Part shown: positions 8,736 to 17,486 of the stretch, piece after piece
Layout: each line of letters opens with the position of its first letter
How positions within the stretch are numbered: the first letter of the stretch is position 1
Assembly: GCA_024542985.1 (NCBI GenBank)
Contig: JAMXCX010000014.1
Coordinates: forward strand, 1 to 33,867
Reading direction: 5' to 3'
DNA length: 33,867 nucleotides
From: Candidatus Omnitrophota bacterium
GTDB taxonomy: Bacteria; Omnitrophota; Gorgyraeia; Duberdicusellales; 4484-171
Position numbers and translations under genes: made by a program
The notes under the pieces: model-generated
The model's database searches: none
What the model was told of the DNA's origin: nothing
Seen by the model: only the letters and a program-made list of their open reading frames with translations

Positions 8736-9515
8736 ATGAGAAGTGCTTCCAAAGTAGCAATTATTACCGGCATAACAAAAGGAATTGGTAAGGTAATAGC
8801 TTTAAGCTTTGCTAAAGAAGGAATGAATTTAGTTGGTATTGCCCGTAATAAGGACGATGTTGACAGAGTTTTAGATGAGATAAGGCAGGAGTTTAAGATA
8901 GATACTCTGGGCCTAGGCGTAGATGTTTCCAAAAGCCAAGAGGTTGATAACATTTTACCGAAAACCTTAGAGAGATTTAATAGCATAGATATTTTAGTTA
9001 ATAATGCTGCAGTAGGTAAATTGGATTACATCATCGACTCAAAACTAGAGGATTGGCAAAATATTATTGATGTAAATCTAAAAGGTGTGTATTTATGCTC
9101 CAAGACTGTTTTAGGACAGATGATTAAGCAAAAAGGCGGCAGGATAATTAATATCGCTTCCATTTGCGGCCTAAAAGGTGTCCCAAGGTATGGTATATAT
9201 TGTGTTTCAAAATTCGGTGTTGTGGGTTTTACTGAAGTAATGGCTCAGGAAGCAAAGGAGCACAATGTTATAGTTTCGGCTGTTTGCCCTGGTATTGTTG
9301 ATACTGGTTTTGCCGATAATAGTAATTACGCCCTTACAAGCCCTGGTAATATGCTAAAACCTGAGGCAGTTGCTAAGCTGGTGCTGCATTTAACAAAGTC
9401 TTCTCAGGCTTCCCAAATTTGTGAGATTTATCTTAAACCTAAAAATAGAATAGAGAGACTGTTAAAAATTAAACAGCGAAAAACAGTAATTAAGAGGATC
9501 AAATATTTATGCTAA
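8736..9515 (+). CDS. Short-chain dehydrogenase/reductase (FabG-like)
   Basis: This 259-residue classical SDR has the cofactor motif TGITKGIG (residues ~10-17), the structural NNAA motif near 90, the catalytic serine in NIASICG (~141) and the catalytic YCVSK (Y-x3-K, ~155-159). All key residues are present, so it should be an active NAD(P)-dependent oxidoreductase. By sequence style it sits near the 3-oxoacyl-ACP reductase/sorbitol dehydrogenase type, so the substrate could be a keto-sugar or a keto-acyl chain. Its stop overlaps the next gene by 7 nt, and it sits between two B12-radical SAM genes, which suggests a three-gene modification module. A GGGAG ribosome site precedes the ATG. Confidence 0.9.
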   Translation: MRSASKVAIITGITKGIGKVIALSFAKEGMNLVGIARNKDDVDRVLDEIRQEFKIDTLGLGVDVSKSQEVDNILPKTLERFNSIDILVNNAAVGKLDYIIDSKLEDWQNIIDVNLKGVYLCSKTVLGQMIKQKGGRIINIASICGLKGVPRYGIYCVSKFGVVGFTEVMAQEAKEHNVIVSAVCPGIVDTGFADNSNYALTSPGNMLKPEAVAKLVLHLTKSSQASQICEIYLKPKNRIERLLKIKQRKTVIKRIKYLC

Positions 9516-10942
9516 TTCTAGTTAATCCGCCAAATCCCCCTGGTAAAGTATCAAATAAGGATATGATGGGCGGGTTAGGGCAGTTATATGAAGAAGGTGC
9601 CCCAAAGATTCCCCCAATAGATATCCCTTATACTGCCGCCTGCCTTAAGCAAAAAAATATACCCGTCGAGGTTATTGATTGTTTGGGGTTAGATTATGAT
9701 TCTGATGCTCTAATCCTGAGTCTTAAAAAAAAACTAGTAGATAATGAAAAGATAAGTATAGCATTACGTACCTCTTTACCGACTTATTGTCATGATATGG
9801 AGGTGGCTCGCAACATCAAACAGCAAACTAATGCTCAATTAGTATTTTTTGGTCCCCAGGTATCTCTGTATCCTAAAGAGACAATCGAGAAAAATTTTAT
9901 CGATGTTGTTATTATTGGTGAACCTGAGTTTATTTTTGTAGATATATTTTTAAAGGGCCTTAAAGAAACAAGGGGAATATGGTTTAAAGATGAAAGTGGC
10001 CAGATTATTCGTAATGCCGCTGGTAGAAAAATTGAGGATTTGAATCAATTACCCATTCCTCTTTGGGAATTAATGCCCTATAAACAATATATTCTTCCTG
10101 AGCCCCAATTTCCCAATATCAAATCCTTTTTACCCATACTGACTTCCCGGGGTTGTCCCTTTAATTGCGGTTATTGCCCTTACCCTTTAATCCAAGGCTG
10201 CAAGTGGCGGACACGTTCAGTTGAAAAGGTAATCGAAGAACTAAAATATATCGTGAATAATTTAGGCATAACTAATGTCCTTTTTCGCGATCCGGAATTC
10301 ACCCTTGATAAAAAAAGAACAGCAAAGCTTTGCCAGGAAATAATAAGAGAAAAGTTAGTTTTTTTCTGGCGCTGTGAGACCAGAATTGATACTCTTGATG
10401 AAGAACTTATCGAGAAGATGGCTGAAGCCGGATGCCGGGGCCTAAACTTAGGGGTTGAATCAATTTCTCCTAAAACCTTGAAAAGAATGGGAAGAAGCAG
10501 TTTTAATCAACAGCACTCAGAAACTATTATTGATTGTTGTAGAAAGAAGGGTATAAATACTTTTTGTTTTTTTATTATAGGTTTACCAGGGGAGGACAAA
10601 AAAGATATATTAAAGACTATAAAATTTGCTCAAAAGCTTGACCCTTCTCAGGTTCAGTTTACTTTTGCAATTCCTTATCCGCAAACTCCTTTAAGGAAAT
10701 GGGCCCAAGATAATAATTTTATAGAAGATGAAGATTTGAATCATTATACTGGTTATATTCCTGTTATGAGAAACGAGCATTTAACTGTAAAACAATTAAA
10801 GCGAATACACAACTTTGCTAATAAATGGGTTGGATTAAGAAAAAGTCAAAAAAAACAGAGGATAAGAAAGTTTGGTTTTATTCAGGCTGTAAAGGAATTA
10901 TTAAAAGAGGTACTCTTTTGGTTTAAGCAGTGGTTTGTGTAA
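9509..10942 (+). CDS. Second B12-binding-domain radical SAM protein
   Basis: The domain plan matches the gene at 7352: a cobalamin-binding Rossmann region (LILVNPPNPPGK, IPYTAACLKQ, LVFFGPQVSLYP, VVIIGEPEFIF), then a radical SAM domain with CPFNCGYC (CxxxCxxC) near residue 220 and GCRGLNLGVESISPKTLKRMG near 310. The two enzymes are clearly diverged, not a recent duplicate, so they probably act on different steps or substrates. The 477-residue length is normal. The start overlaps the SDR stop by 7 nt. The C-terminus is basic and amphipathic (VKELLKEVLFWFKQWF), which may associate with the membrane, in keeping with a lipid-linked substrate; that point is inference. Confidence 0.88.
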   Translation: MLILVNPPNPPGKVSNKDMMGGLGQLYEEGAPKIPPIDIPYTAACLKQKNIPVEVIDCLGLDYDSDALILSLKKKLVDNEKISIALRTSLPTYCHDMEVARNIKQQTNAQLVFFGPQVSLYPKETIEKNFIDVVIIGEPEFIFVDIFLKGLKETRGIWFKDESGQIIRNAAGRKIEDLNQLPIPLWELMPYKQYILPEPQFPNIKSFLPILTSRGCPFNCGYCPYPLIQGCKWRTRSVEKVIEELKYIVNNLGITNVLFRDPEFTLDKKRTAKLCQEIIREKLVFFWRCETRIDTLDEELIEKMAEAGCRGLNLGVESISPKTLKRMGRSSFNQQHSETIIDCCRKKGINTFCFFIIGLPGEDKKDILKTIKFAQKLDPSQVQFTFAIPYPQTPLRKWAQDNNFIEDEDLNHYTGYIPVMRNEHLTVKQLKRIHNFANKWVGLRKSQKKQRIRKFGFIQAVKELLKEVLFWFKQWFV

Positions 10943-10954
10943 AAGAGCAATAAT

Positions 10955-12127
10955 ATGAGAATACTGCAAGTATGTGATTATTATCAGTATTTAGGAGGAA
11001 CCGAGACCTATATTATTAATCTTTCCCGAGACTTAGAAGCCCAGGGTCATAGTATTTCTGTTATGTACGCAATAAAGACAGATAAAACTTTTTTTTCTGA
11101 TAATCGAGGAGAGCATTACTTTGCGGCTATAATGGTAGATGAAAAATTAAGCCTTAATCAGGAAAAAGAGATTCGGGAAATAATTGACAAGGAAAACCCC
11201 GATATTATCTATATACATAATGTGTTTAATTCTTACTTGATTGATAAATTGTCTAAAATGAGGCCGGTGGTTCGATTTATACACGACCACAACATTTTCT
11301 GCCCCAAGGGAGATAAATTCCTGGACTTAAAAGGAAAAGTATGTCCTTGTGCTTGTGGTATCTCTTGTTTTTTTAATGCTTATATTAATAGATGTCTTCC
11401 CAGAAATCCTTTTAAAACTATAAGATTGATAAGACAAAAAAGGAGACAGGCCGGTATCAATAAAAAAATAAACATTATAGTTGCCAGTAATTATATGAAA
11501 GGTTGCCTTATCCAAAATGGATTTTGGTCTGCAAAAATAAAAGTCATTTCTTACTACACAACGCCTATAAAATATGATCAAGTATTTTTTAAAGATTTTC
11601 TGCTGTTTGTGGGAAGGGTTCATAAGACAAAAGGCTTGCAAATTTTGTTGCCAGCGCTGGCTAAATCTTCTTCCAATATTAAGCTGGTTGTTATAGGCGA
11701 AGGAAGGTATATGGATGAAGCTAAGAGTTTAGCTTCAAAATTGAAGCTAAAGAATAGGGTTAGTTTTTTGGGCCAGCTTTCCCAAGAGAAAATAGTAGAG
11801 TATTTTGTTGATTGTTTCGCTTTAGTCATATCTTCTCGGTGGCCAGAGCCGTTTGGAATAGTTGGCATTGAGGCTATGTCTTATAAAAAGCCGGTTATTG
11901 CCTCAGACGTTGGCGGTATTTGCGATTGGCTGGATGATAATACCAATGGTTTTTTAGTGGATAACAGCGATGCAGAAAAGTTAGCTGAAAAAATCAAATT
12001 TCTTTATTATAATAAAGATAAAGCAAAAGATATGGGCCAGGAAGGTTACAAAATTTTTCAAGATAAATTCTCAAAAGATACACATATAAATAATCTCATA
12101 GGATTTTTTAATGAATTAAAACAATGA
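10955..12127 (+). CDS. GT4-family glycosyltransferase with a cysteine-rich insert
   Basis: This GT-B fold retaining glycosyltransferase has the N-terminal acceptor-side motif GGTETYIINLSRDLEAQGH and the C-terminal donor-binding EPFGIVGIE (E-x7-E, ~residue 292-300) with KPVIASDVGG. It should transfer a sugar from a nucleotide-sugar donor to the growing lipid-linked oligosaccharide at the cytoplasmic face of the membrane. It is notable for a cysteine-rich stretch at about 112-147 (FCPKGDK, KVCPCACGISC, NRC), containing six cysteines. Related inserts after an HD motif occur in a subset of GT4 enzymes and may hold a metal or disulfide. The stop overlaps the next glycosyltransferase start (ATGA). 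Confidence 0.88.
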   Translation: MRILQVCDYYQYLGGTETYIINLSRDLEAQGHSISVMYAIKTDKTFFSDNRGEHYFAAIMVDEKLSLNQEKEIREIIDKENPDIIYIHNVFNSYLIDKLSKMRPVVRFIHDHNIFCPKGDKFLDLKGKVCPCACGISCFFNAYINRCLPRNPFKTIRLIRQKRRQAGINKKINIIVASNYMKGCLIQNGFWSAKIKVISYYTTPIKYDQVFFKDFLLFVGRVHKTKGLQILLPALAKSSSNIKLVVIGEGRYMDEAKSLASKLKLKNRVSFLGQLSQEKIVEYFVDCFALVISSRWPEPFGIVGIEAMSYKKPVIASDVGGICDWLDDNTNGFLVDNSDAEKLAEKIKFLYYNKDKAKDMGQEGYKIFQDKFSKDTHINNLIGFFNELKQ

Positions 12128-13263
12128 AAATAGGCATAGATGCAAGAATAATTCTTTATCAAAGGCGGGGCGGGGCTCATTATATTTATAAATTGCTAGA
12201 AAGCCTTTTTGCAATTGAGCAGGATAATAAATATAGGATTTTGTTCAGCTATTTTCGCGGAGCTGATAAGAGCGTGATTGATCATTTTAAAAGGAGCAAT
12301 GTAAAGACTAAAGCGCTGAGAGTCCCTAATCGAATTCTTACAACTTGCTGGGAAAAATTTTCTTTTCCTTCTATAGAGTTATTATTAGGCAAACTTGATG
12401 TATTCCACATACCTTATTGCCATCATTTTATTCCTACGTCAACTGAATTGATAGTCACTATTCACGATTTAATTCCGTTACGGTTTCCCCAACATTTTTC
12501 AAAGAGGTCGCTTGATGGTTATACGAGGATGCATCGTAAAGTTTTAAAAAAAGCGAAGTTAATAATAACAGATTCTCAAAATTCCAAAAATGACATTGTA
12601 GAACTTATGGGGATTGATGAAAAGAAAATAAAGGTTATTATGCTAGGCGTTGATGAACGATTTAAGCAAACTGGTGATAAGGAAAAGGTATCCCGATATT
12701 TGAGTAAGTATAACATTAATAGTAAATATATTCTTTTTGTGGGTGGTCCCAGTGAGAATAAAAACGTAAGTGGGTTGCTTAAAGGTTATAAAATTTTCAG
12801 GGAAAATTCTTCACAGAATCATAAGTTGGTTTTAGTTGGGAAAAAAAGCTGGGGTTATAGCAAGATAATCGAAGAGGCCAAGGATTTAGGTTTAGAGCGA
12901 GATATTATCGTTACCGGTTACGTTTCCGATGAAGATCTAGTTTATATTTATAACGGTGCAGATTTATTAGTCCATCCTTCCCTGTATGAGGGTTTTGGCT
13001 TTCCGCCTTTAGAGGCCATGGCTTGCGGGGTGCCGGTGGTTGCGTCCGATGTTTCCTCTATCCCCGAAGTAGTCGGCGATGCCGCCATTCTCATTGACCC
13101 TTATAACACAGAGGATTTAGCTCAGGTTATCATAAAGGTAATAGATGATTCATCACTTCGTCAGGAATTAACTAAAAAAGGTTTACAAAGAGCAAAGGAT
13201 TTTTCTTGGGAAAGGTGTGCCCGGGAAACCCTGGCTGTTTACCAACAAGCGGCTAACAGCTAG
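12124..13263 (+). CDS. GT4-family glycosyltransferase (mannosyl/rhamnosyl-transferase-like)
   Basis: The protein begins MKIGIDARII and has GGAHYIYKLLESL, HDLIPLRFP and a donor-binding motif EGFGFPPLEAMACGVPVVASDVSSIPEVVGDAA. That layout is typical of GT4 enzymes using GDP-mannose, GDP-rhamnose or related donors in O-antigen clusters. The 379-residue length is normal and the E-x7-E glutamates are intact (EGFGFPPLE). It is the closest visible paralogue of the enzyme at 17470 (same start, same donor motif), which suggests the pair adds the same kind of sugar at different positions. Donor identity is inference; the presence of gmd downstream makes a GDP-linked 6-deoxysugar a reasonable candidate. 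Confidence 0.88.
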   Translation: MKIGIDARIILYQRRGGAHYIYKLLESLFAIEQDNKYRILFSYFRGADKSVIDHFKRSNVKTKALRVPNRILTTCWEKFSFPSIELLLGKLDVFHIPYCHHFIPTSTELIVTIHDLIPLRFPQHFSKRSLDGYTRMHRKVLKKAKLIITDSQNSKNDIVELMGIDEKKIKVIMLGVDERFKQTGDKEKVSRYLSKYNINSKYILFVGGPSENKNVSGLLKGYKIFRENSSQNHKLVLVGKKSWGYSKIIEEAKDLGLERDIIVTGYVSDEDLVYIYNGADLLVHPSLYEGFGFPPLEAMACGVPVVASDVSSIPEVVGDAAILIDPYNTEDLAQVIIKVIDDSSLRQELTKKGLQRAKDFSWERCARETLAVYQQAANS

Positions 13264-13277
13264 TAATAAGTGCATTT

Positions 13278-14411
13278 ATGGCAAAAGTAAACATATTGCA
13301 TATTACTCCCGGCTTAGCTCTCGGTGGTGCTGAGCGAATGATGCTGGCTATGATTAAAGGTTTAAATAAAGAAAAATATAATATTAAGCTCTGTTGTTGG
13401 CGTGGCAGCCGGGAATTAAAAAACGCTATTGAAAAAGCAGGTGCAGAAGTTATAGACTTAAAACAGGAAGATGGAAACATCATAAGGGTAGTTTCTAAAA
13501 TGCGAAGAGCAATTAAAGAGCATAACATTGAATTAATTCACACTTATTTATTCGATGCTGATTTATGCGGCTTTCTAGCCGGAAAAACAACCGGGGTGTC
13601 AATTATTGTTTCAAGTGTACCTAGCTTTACTTTTTTGTGGAAGAAAAAGCACCAGTTGCGTTATAAATTTCTATCATTATTTTTTGATAGGTTTATTACG
13701 ATTTCGGAGGCTATCGCTAAATTTATGGTTAATAACTGTAAGATTAGTCCTAAGAAGGTAACGGCGGTTCATGCAGGTTTTCTAGATGAATTTAATCGTC
13801 AGACTGATGCGGCGACTGTTTCCGACATGAGGAAAAAATTTGCTTTAACTGAGAACAATTTGGTTATTGGGACTGTTGCCCGTTTAGATTCGCGCAAGGG
13901 TTATTTTTATCTGCTTGACGCAGCATCAAAAATCATAAAAGACTATCCTGAAGTTAAGCTCATTTGTGCTGGCGGAGGCGAGATGCAGGCGGAATTAGAA
14001 GAGTACGCTAGGAAATTAGGAATTGAATCGGAAGTCATTTTTGCTGGGACCGTTAATGATGTGCCTAATTTTTTAGGTTTATTAGATATCTTTACTTTAC
14101 CTTCATTAGACGAAGGATTAGGCATAGTTATACTGGAGGCTATGAATGCCGGTTTAGCAGTTGTGGCTAGTAATGTCGGGGGAATACCGGAAATGGTTGA
14201 TGAGGCAGAGACTGGTTTATTAGTTGAGCCGGCAAACGCAGAAGCTTTAGCCAACGCTCTTATAACTTTAATTAAGGATAAAGATTTAAGAATAAAAATG
14301 GGAGAGCTTGCTAAACAGAGAGTAAAGCGATTTAGCTCTCAGGAAATGACACGTAAGTTAGAGGAAATTTATGACTTTTGTATTGAGAGGAAATTAAAAG
14401 GGGGGCAGTAA
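13278..14411 (+). CDS. GT4-family glycosyltransferase
   Basis: This 377-residue GT-B enzyme has the N-terminal loop GLALGGAERMMLAMIKGLN (the GGAE signature), the mid-domain start GTVARLDSRKGYFYLLDA, and the donor motif DEGLGIVILEAMNAGLAVVASNVGGIPEMV. The E-x7-E pair (EGLGIVILE) is intact. It likely extends the lipid-linked repeat unit in the cytoplasm. It follows the previous glycosyltransferase by 14 nt and its TAA shares one base with the ATG of the epimerase (TAATG), which implies coupled translation. The ribosome site is weak. The donor sugar cannot be assigned. Confidence 0.88.
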   Translation: MAKVNILHITPGLALGGAERMMLAMIKGLNKEKYNIKLCCWRGSRELKNAIEKAGAEVIDLKQEDGNIIRVVSKMRRAIKEHNIELIHTYLFDADLCGFLAGKTTGVSIIVSSVPSFTFLWKKKHQLRYKFLSLFFDRFITISEAIAKFMVNNCKISPKKVTAVHAGFLDEFNRQTDAATVSDMRKKFALTENNLVIGTVARLDSRKGYFYLLDAASKIIKDYPEVKLICAGGGEMQAELEEYARKLGIESEVIFAGTVNDVPNFLGLLDIFTLPSLDEGLGIVILEAMNAGLAVVASNVGGIPEMVDEAETGLLVEPANAEALANALITLIKDKDLRIKMGELAKQRVKRFSSQEMTRKLEEIYDFCIERKLKGGQ

Positions 14412-15397
14412 TGGCGGATAAAAATAGAATACTAATTACCGGAGGCGCCGGGTTTATCGGTTCGCATTTATCAGAATTGCTTCTAGCCAAAGGCAAAAAG
14501 GTAACTGTAATCGATGATTTATCCACAGGAAGTAAGGACAATATGGTTCACCTTTTGGAAAATGATAATTTTACTTTTGTTGAAGGTACAATTTTAGATG
14601 AAATAACAATGAAGAAATTGATTGAGAACGCAGATGAAATTTATCACTTAGCTGCGGCTGTGGGCGTTAAGTATGTATTAGATAATCCCATTAAAAGTAT
14701 TCATATTAATTCTCGGGGAACCGAGATAATTTTAGAATTAGCCAGCATTGATAAAAAGAAGGTGCTCATTGCCTCTAGTTCGGAAGTATATGGTAAAAAT
14801 CCTAGTTCTGTTTTTCCCGAAACCGCAGATAGCATTTTAGGGGCGACTAAGATATCGCGCTGGAGTTATGCTTGTGCTAAAGCTTTGGATGAATTCTTAA
14901 GTTTTGCTTATCATCAAGAAAAAGGTATGCCGGTAATAGTAGTAAGATTTTTTAATACAGTCGGGCCGCGTCAAAGCGATAGGTATGGCATGGTAATACC
15001 GCGTTTTATTTCTCAGTCTTTGCATAATTTGCCTCTTACCGTTTATGGTGACGGCCAGCAAACCAGGAGTTTTACTTACGTAGGAGATGTTGTAGAGGGC
15101 GTTGTCGCTCTCATGAGCCATCCTGATGCTATTGGTAATGTTTTTAATATTGGCAATCCTCATGGAATAACCATTGAAAGTTTGGCGCAAAAGATAAAAG
15201 AAAAAACAAATTCAAATTCAGAAATAGTACGCATACCTTACAACCAGGCTTATGGCGAAGGTTTTGAGGACATGCGCCATAGGGTTCCGGATATTACTAA
15301 AATTCATAGCTTGGTCAATTTTACCCCTAAGGTCAGCCTTGATGAAATTTTAGAAAGAACAATTGAATTTGTTGAGGGAAAAGAGAAGAACGTCTAG
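14411..15397 (+). CDS. NAD-dependent nucleotide-sugar epimerase/dehydratase
   Basis: This extended SDR has a Rossmann GxxGxxG (TGGAGFIGSHL, ~9-19), D at the end of beta-2 (VIDDLSTG), the catalytic serine region SSSEVYG (~122-128) and YACAK (Y-x3-K, ~153-157). It then has FFNTVGPRQSDRYGMVIPRF, which contacts the nucleotide sugar. All catalytic residues are present. The pattern fits UDP-glucose/UDP-glucuronate 4-epimerase or decarboxylase-type enzymes, so it should make a UDP-hexose or UDP-pentose donor for the locus. It is not the GDP-fucose synthase or GDP-rhamnose reductase that would partner gmd, judging from the N-terminal motif. The precise substrate is not decided by sequence. Confidence 0.88.
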   Translation: MADKNRILITGGAGFIGSHLSELLLAKGKKVTVIDDLSTGSKDNMVHLLENDNFTFVEGTILDEITMKKLIENADEIYHLAAAVGVKYVLDNPIKSIHINSRGTEIILELASIDKKKVLIASSSEVYGKNPSSVFPETADSILGATKISRWSYACAKALDEFLSFAYHQEKGMPVIVVRFFNTVGPRQSDRYGMVIPRFISQSLHNLPLTVYGDGQQTRSFTYVGDVVEGVVALMSHPDAIGNVFNIGNPHGITIESLAQKIKEKTNSNSEIVRIPYNQAYGEGFEDMRHRVPDITKIHSLVNFTPKVSLDEILERTIEFVEGKEKNV

Positions 15398-15411
15398 TCT
15401 TTAGTATGACA

Positions 15412-15431
15412 ATAAAATGTTATCATTTTAT
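15412..15431 (+). other. AT-rich hairpin between epimerase and next glycosyltransferase
   Basis: ATAAAATG (15412-15419) and CATTTTAT (15424-15431) form a perfect 8-bp stem with a 4-nt loop in the 63-nt gap after the epimerase. There is no following T-tract, so it is not a typical terminator. It could dampen transcription or protect an mRNA end within the long operon. The next gene has its own good ribosome site (AGAGAGG before ATG 15461). Confidence 0.35.
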
Positions 15432-15460
15432 GAATTCCGTTCTATTAAAGAGAGGCTTTA

Positions 15461-16597
15461 ATGAAAAAAATGAATATATTATATATTGCCAATAAGGGTT
15501 ATTTTAAAGGCGGCGGACAGGTAAGCTTATGGAATCTTGTCAGGAGAATCAATCCTGATAAATTTATTCCTCATTTTATCTGTCCTTCTCAGGGTGCTTT
15601 TTTTGATACGCTTACCAGAGACCAAATAAGCGTTGATATCATTTCTTACCCGCACTTTAAGACTCTTAACATGTTTGCCGTGTTGAAAGCAATCTCATTG
15701 ATAAAACAGATTGCAATAGAGAAAAAAATTGATCTGATTCATGCAAACGGCCCTAGAATGAATTTATTATCCGGACTAGTTGCTAAAATTTGCAAGATGC
15801 CAGTTGTTTGGCATGAGCGTACCTTGGTTGAGAAAGGTATGTGGGACAGTGATAGATTTTTTTCTTTTTTAGCTGATAAAATTATTTGCAATTCTGACGC
15901 TATACGGGAGCGGTTTTTAAAAAATGGTAAGATTCATAAAAAAGTTATAACTATTATAAATGGTGTTGATACCACTTTATTCAATCCTCACGTAGACGGC
16001 TCTTCTGTGCGCAGGGAATTTAATATCAGGGATAACGAAATTGTTATTGGCATGGCCGGCCGAATTGAACCCAGCAAGGGCCAGCTTTGTTTTCTTAAAG
16101 CTGCCCGAGATTTAGCCTCTAAGTATAATAATTTGAAATTTTTAATAGCTGGCGGCATCTTTAGCGAGTGTCCAATCAATTACAAAAGGGAGTTGGAAGA
16201 ATTTATTACTAAGCATAATTTAGAAAAAAAAGTGATCTTTGCCGGTGTAAGAAACGATATGCCTCAGATTTTGGCAGCAATGAATATTATGGTTTTAGCT
16301 GCTGATGCTGAAGCCTGTGGCCGGGTTCTCTTTGAGGCAATGGCTTGCGCTAAACCAATTGTTGCCACTAATACCGGCGGGACACCGGAGATAGTTATCG
16401 ATAAAGAAACAGGATTATTGGTCCCTCCAAAAAATAGCAAGGCTTTGGTTAAAGCCATCATTGCTTTGCTTGACGATAAGGATTTAGCCAAACAGATGGG
16501 GGTAAAAGGAAGAGAGAGGGTTGAAAAGTATTTTACTATCCAAGAACATGTGAGAAAAACAGAGGCGGTTTACGAGGAAATTCTTAATGGATGTTGA
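15461..16597 (+). CDS. GT4-family glycosyltransferase
   Basis: This 378-residue GT-B enzyme starts MKKMNILYIANKGYFKGGGQVSLWNLVRRI and has IANGPRMNLLSGLVAKICKMPVVWHER-type acceptor-side helices. The core GMAGRIEPSKGQLCFLKAARDL precedes the donor motif EACGRVLFEAMACAKPIVATNTGGTPEIV, with the E-x7-E pair intact (EACGRVLFE). The ACGR wording distinguishes it from its neighbours and usually marks a separate donor subgroup, so it probably adds a different sugar. An AGAGAGG ribosome site supports the start. It overlaps the following methyltransferase by 11 nt. Confidence 0.88.
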   Translation: MKKMNILYIANKGYFKGGGQVSLWNLVRRINPDKFIPHFICPSQGAFFDTLTRDQISVDIISYPHFKTLNMFAVLKAISLIKQIAIEKKIDLIHANGPRMNLLSGLVAKICKMPVVWHERTLVEKGMWDSDRFFSFLADKIICNSDAIRERFLKNGKIHKKVITIINGVDTTLFNPHVDGSSVRREFNIRDNEIVIGMAGRIEPSKGQLCFLKAARDLASKYNNLKFLIAGGIFSECPINYKRELEEFITKHNLEKKVIFAGVRNDMPQILAAMNIMVLAADAEACGRVLFEAMACAKPIVATNTGGTPEIVIDKETGLLVPPKNSKALVKAIIALLDDKDLAKQMGVKGRERVEKYFTIQEHVRKTEAVYEEILNGC

Positions 16598-17486
16598 TGA
16601 AACAAATAAAGCATCGGTGGGTTTTGATTACGAATCCCATGTTTGGGGAGATAGCGATGCCTTAATACGTATAGAAGAGAGAAGGCATTCTTGCCTAGGC
16701 TTGAAGCGATTTTTAGAAGTTATAAAAAATAAAGATAGCAGGGTAATGGAAATAGGCTGTGGTACAGGAATATTTTTAAGAAGCTTAAAATCTTACCGGC
16801 CCGATTTGGAACTTTCTGGTTGTGATATTAGCTGCAAAGCGATTGATTTAGCTAAGGCAAATAAACAATACAATATTGATTATAGAGTAGCTGAGGCCCA
16901 AGTTTTGCCTTATGACGATAACAGCTTCGATGTCGTGGTGATGATGGATGTGCTTGAGCACCTTGATGATATGGAGACGGCCTTAAGAGAGGTAAAAAGA
17001 GTGTTGAAAAATAGAGGTATGTGTCATCTTTTAGTTCCTTGCGAAGTTAATCCTTTAACTTTGCACTGGCTGATGTGGAAAATAAGATTGGGCCACAACC
17101 TAAAAAAGAAGTATGCCGGCCATATTCAAAGGCTCACCAGCAAAAAAGTGCGTAAACTTATTAATGATAATCAATTTAGCATAGCTAAAGAAACTTTTAG
17201 TTTTCATGGTTTAGGCCAAATTAATGATATTTTCTTTGATTATCTTCCCCGCGTATTTACCAAAAATAAAATTGACCAAGATAGGCGAATCAAAGCTCAA
17301 ACCGCTAAAGATAAAATTATACGCAGCATAAACGAAAGAGGCCTGCTGTTGACTTTTTGGCTCATGCTGGGGCGAATTATTGAAGTGGCAGCCTTTTATG
17401 AATCAGAAATTTTAAAATATTTTCCTGTGGCTGTGGGTTTGCATATCACATCTTATAAGGGAGGGCTAGGTGAAAATAGGAATTGA
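16587..17486 (+). CDS. Class I SAM-dependent methyltransferase
   Basis: The 299-residue protein has motif I VMEIGCGTGIF (~52-62), an acidic motif II around SGCDISCKAIDLAK (~78-91), a post-motif (EAQVLPYDDNSFDVVVMMDVLEHLDD, ~105-130) and KRVLKNRGMCHLLVP. This is the standard Methyltransf_11 core. A C-terminal extension of about 120 residues is richer in hydrophobic stretches (LTFWLMLGRIIEVAAFY). It probably methylates a sugar hydroxyl, or a lipid-linked intermediate, in this polysaccharide pathway. The start overlaps the upstream glycosyltransferase and its end overlaps the next glycosyltransferase by 17 nt, so it is firmly within the operon. The acceptor is not identifiable. Confidence 0.85.
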   Translation: MDVDETNKASVGFDYESHVWGDSDALIRIEERRHSCLGLKRFLEVIKNKDSRVMEIGCGTGIFLRSLKSYRPDLELSGCDISCKAIDLAKANKQYNIDYRVAEAQVLPYDDNSFDVVVMMDVLEHLDDMETALREVKRVLKNRGMCHLLVPCEVNPLTLHWLMWKIRLGHNLKKKYAGHIQRLTSKKVRKLINDNQFSIAKETFSFHGLGQINDIFFDYLPRVFTKNKIDQDRRIKAQTAKDKIIRSINERGLLLTFWLMLGRIIEVAAFYESEILKYFPVAVGLHITSYKGGLGENRN

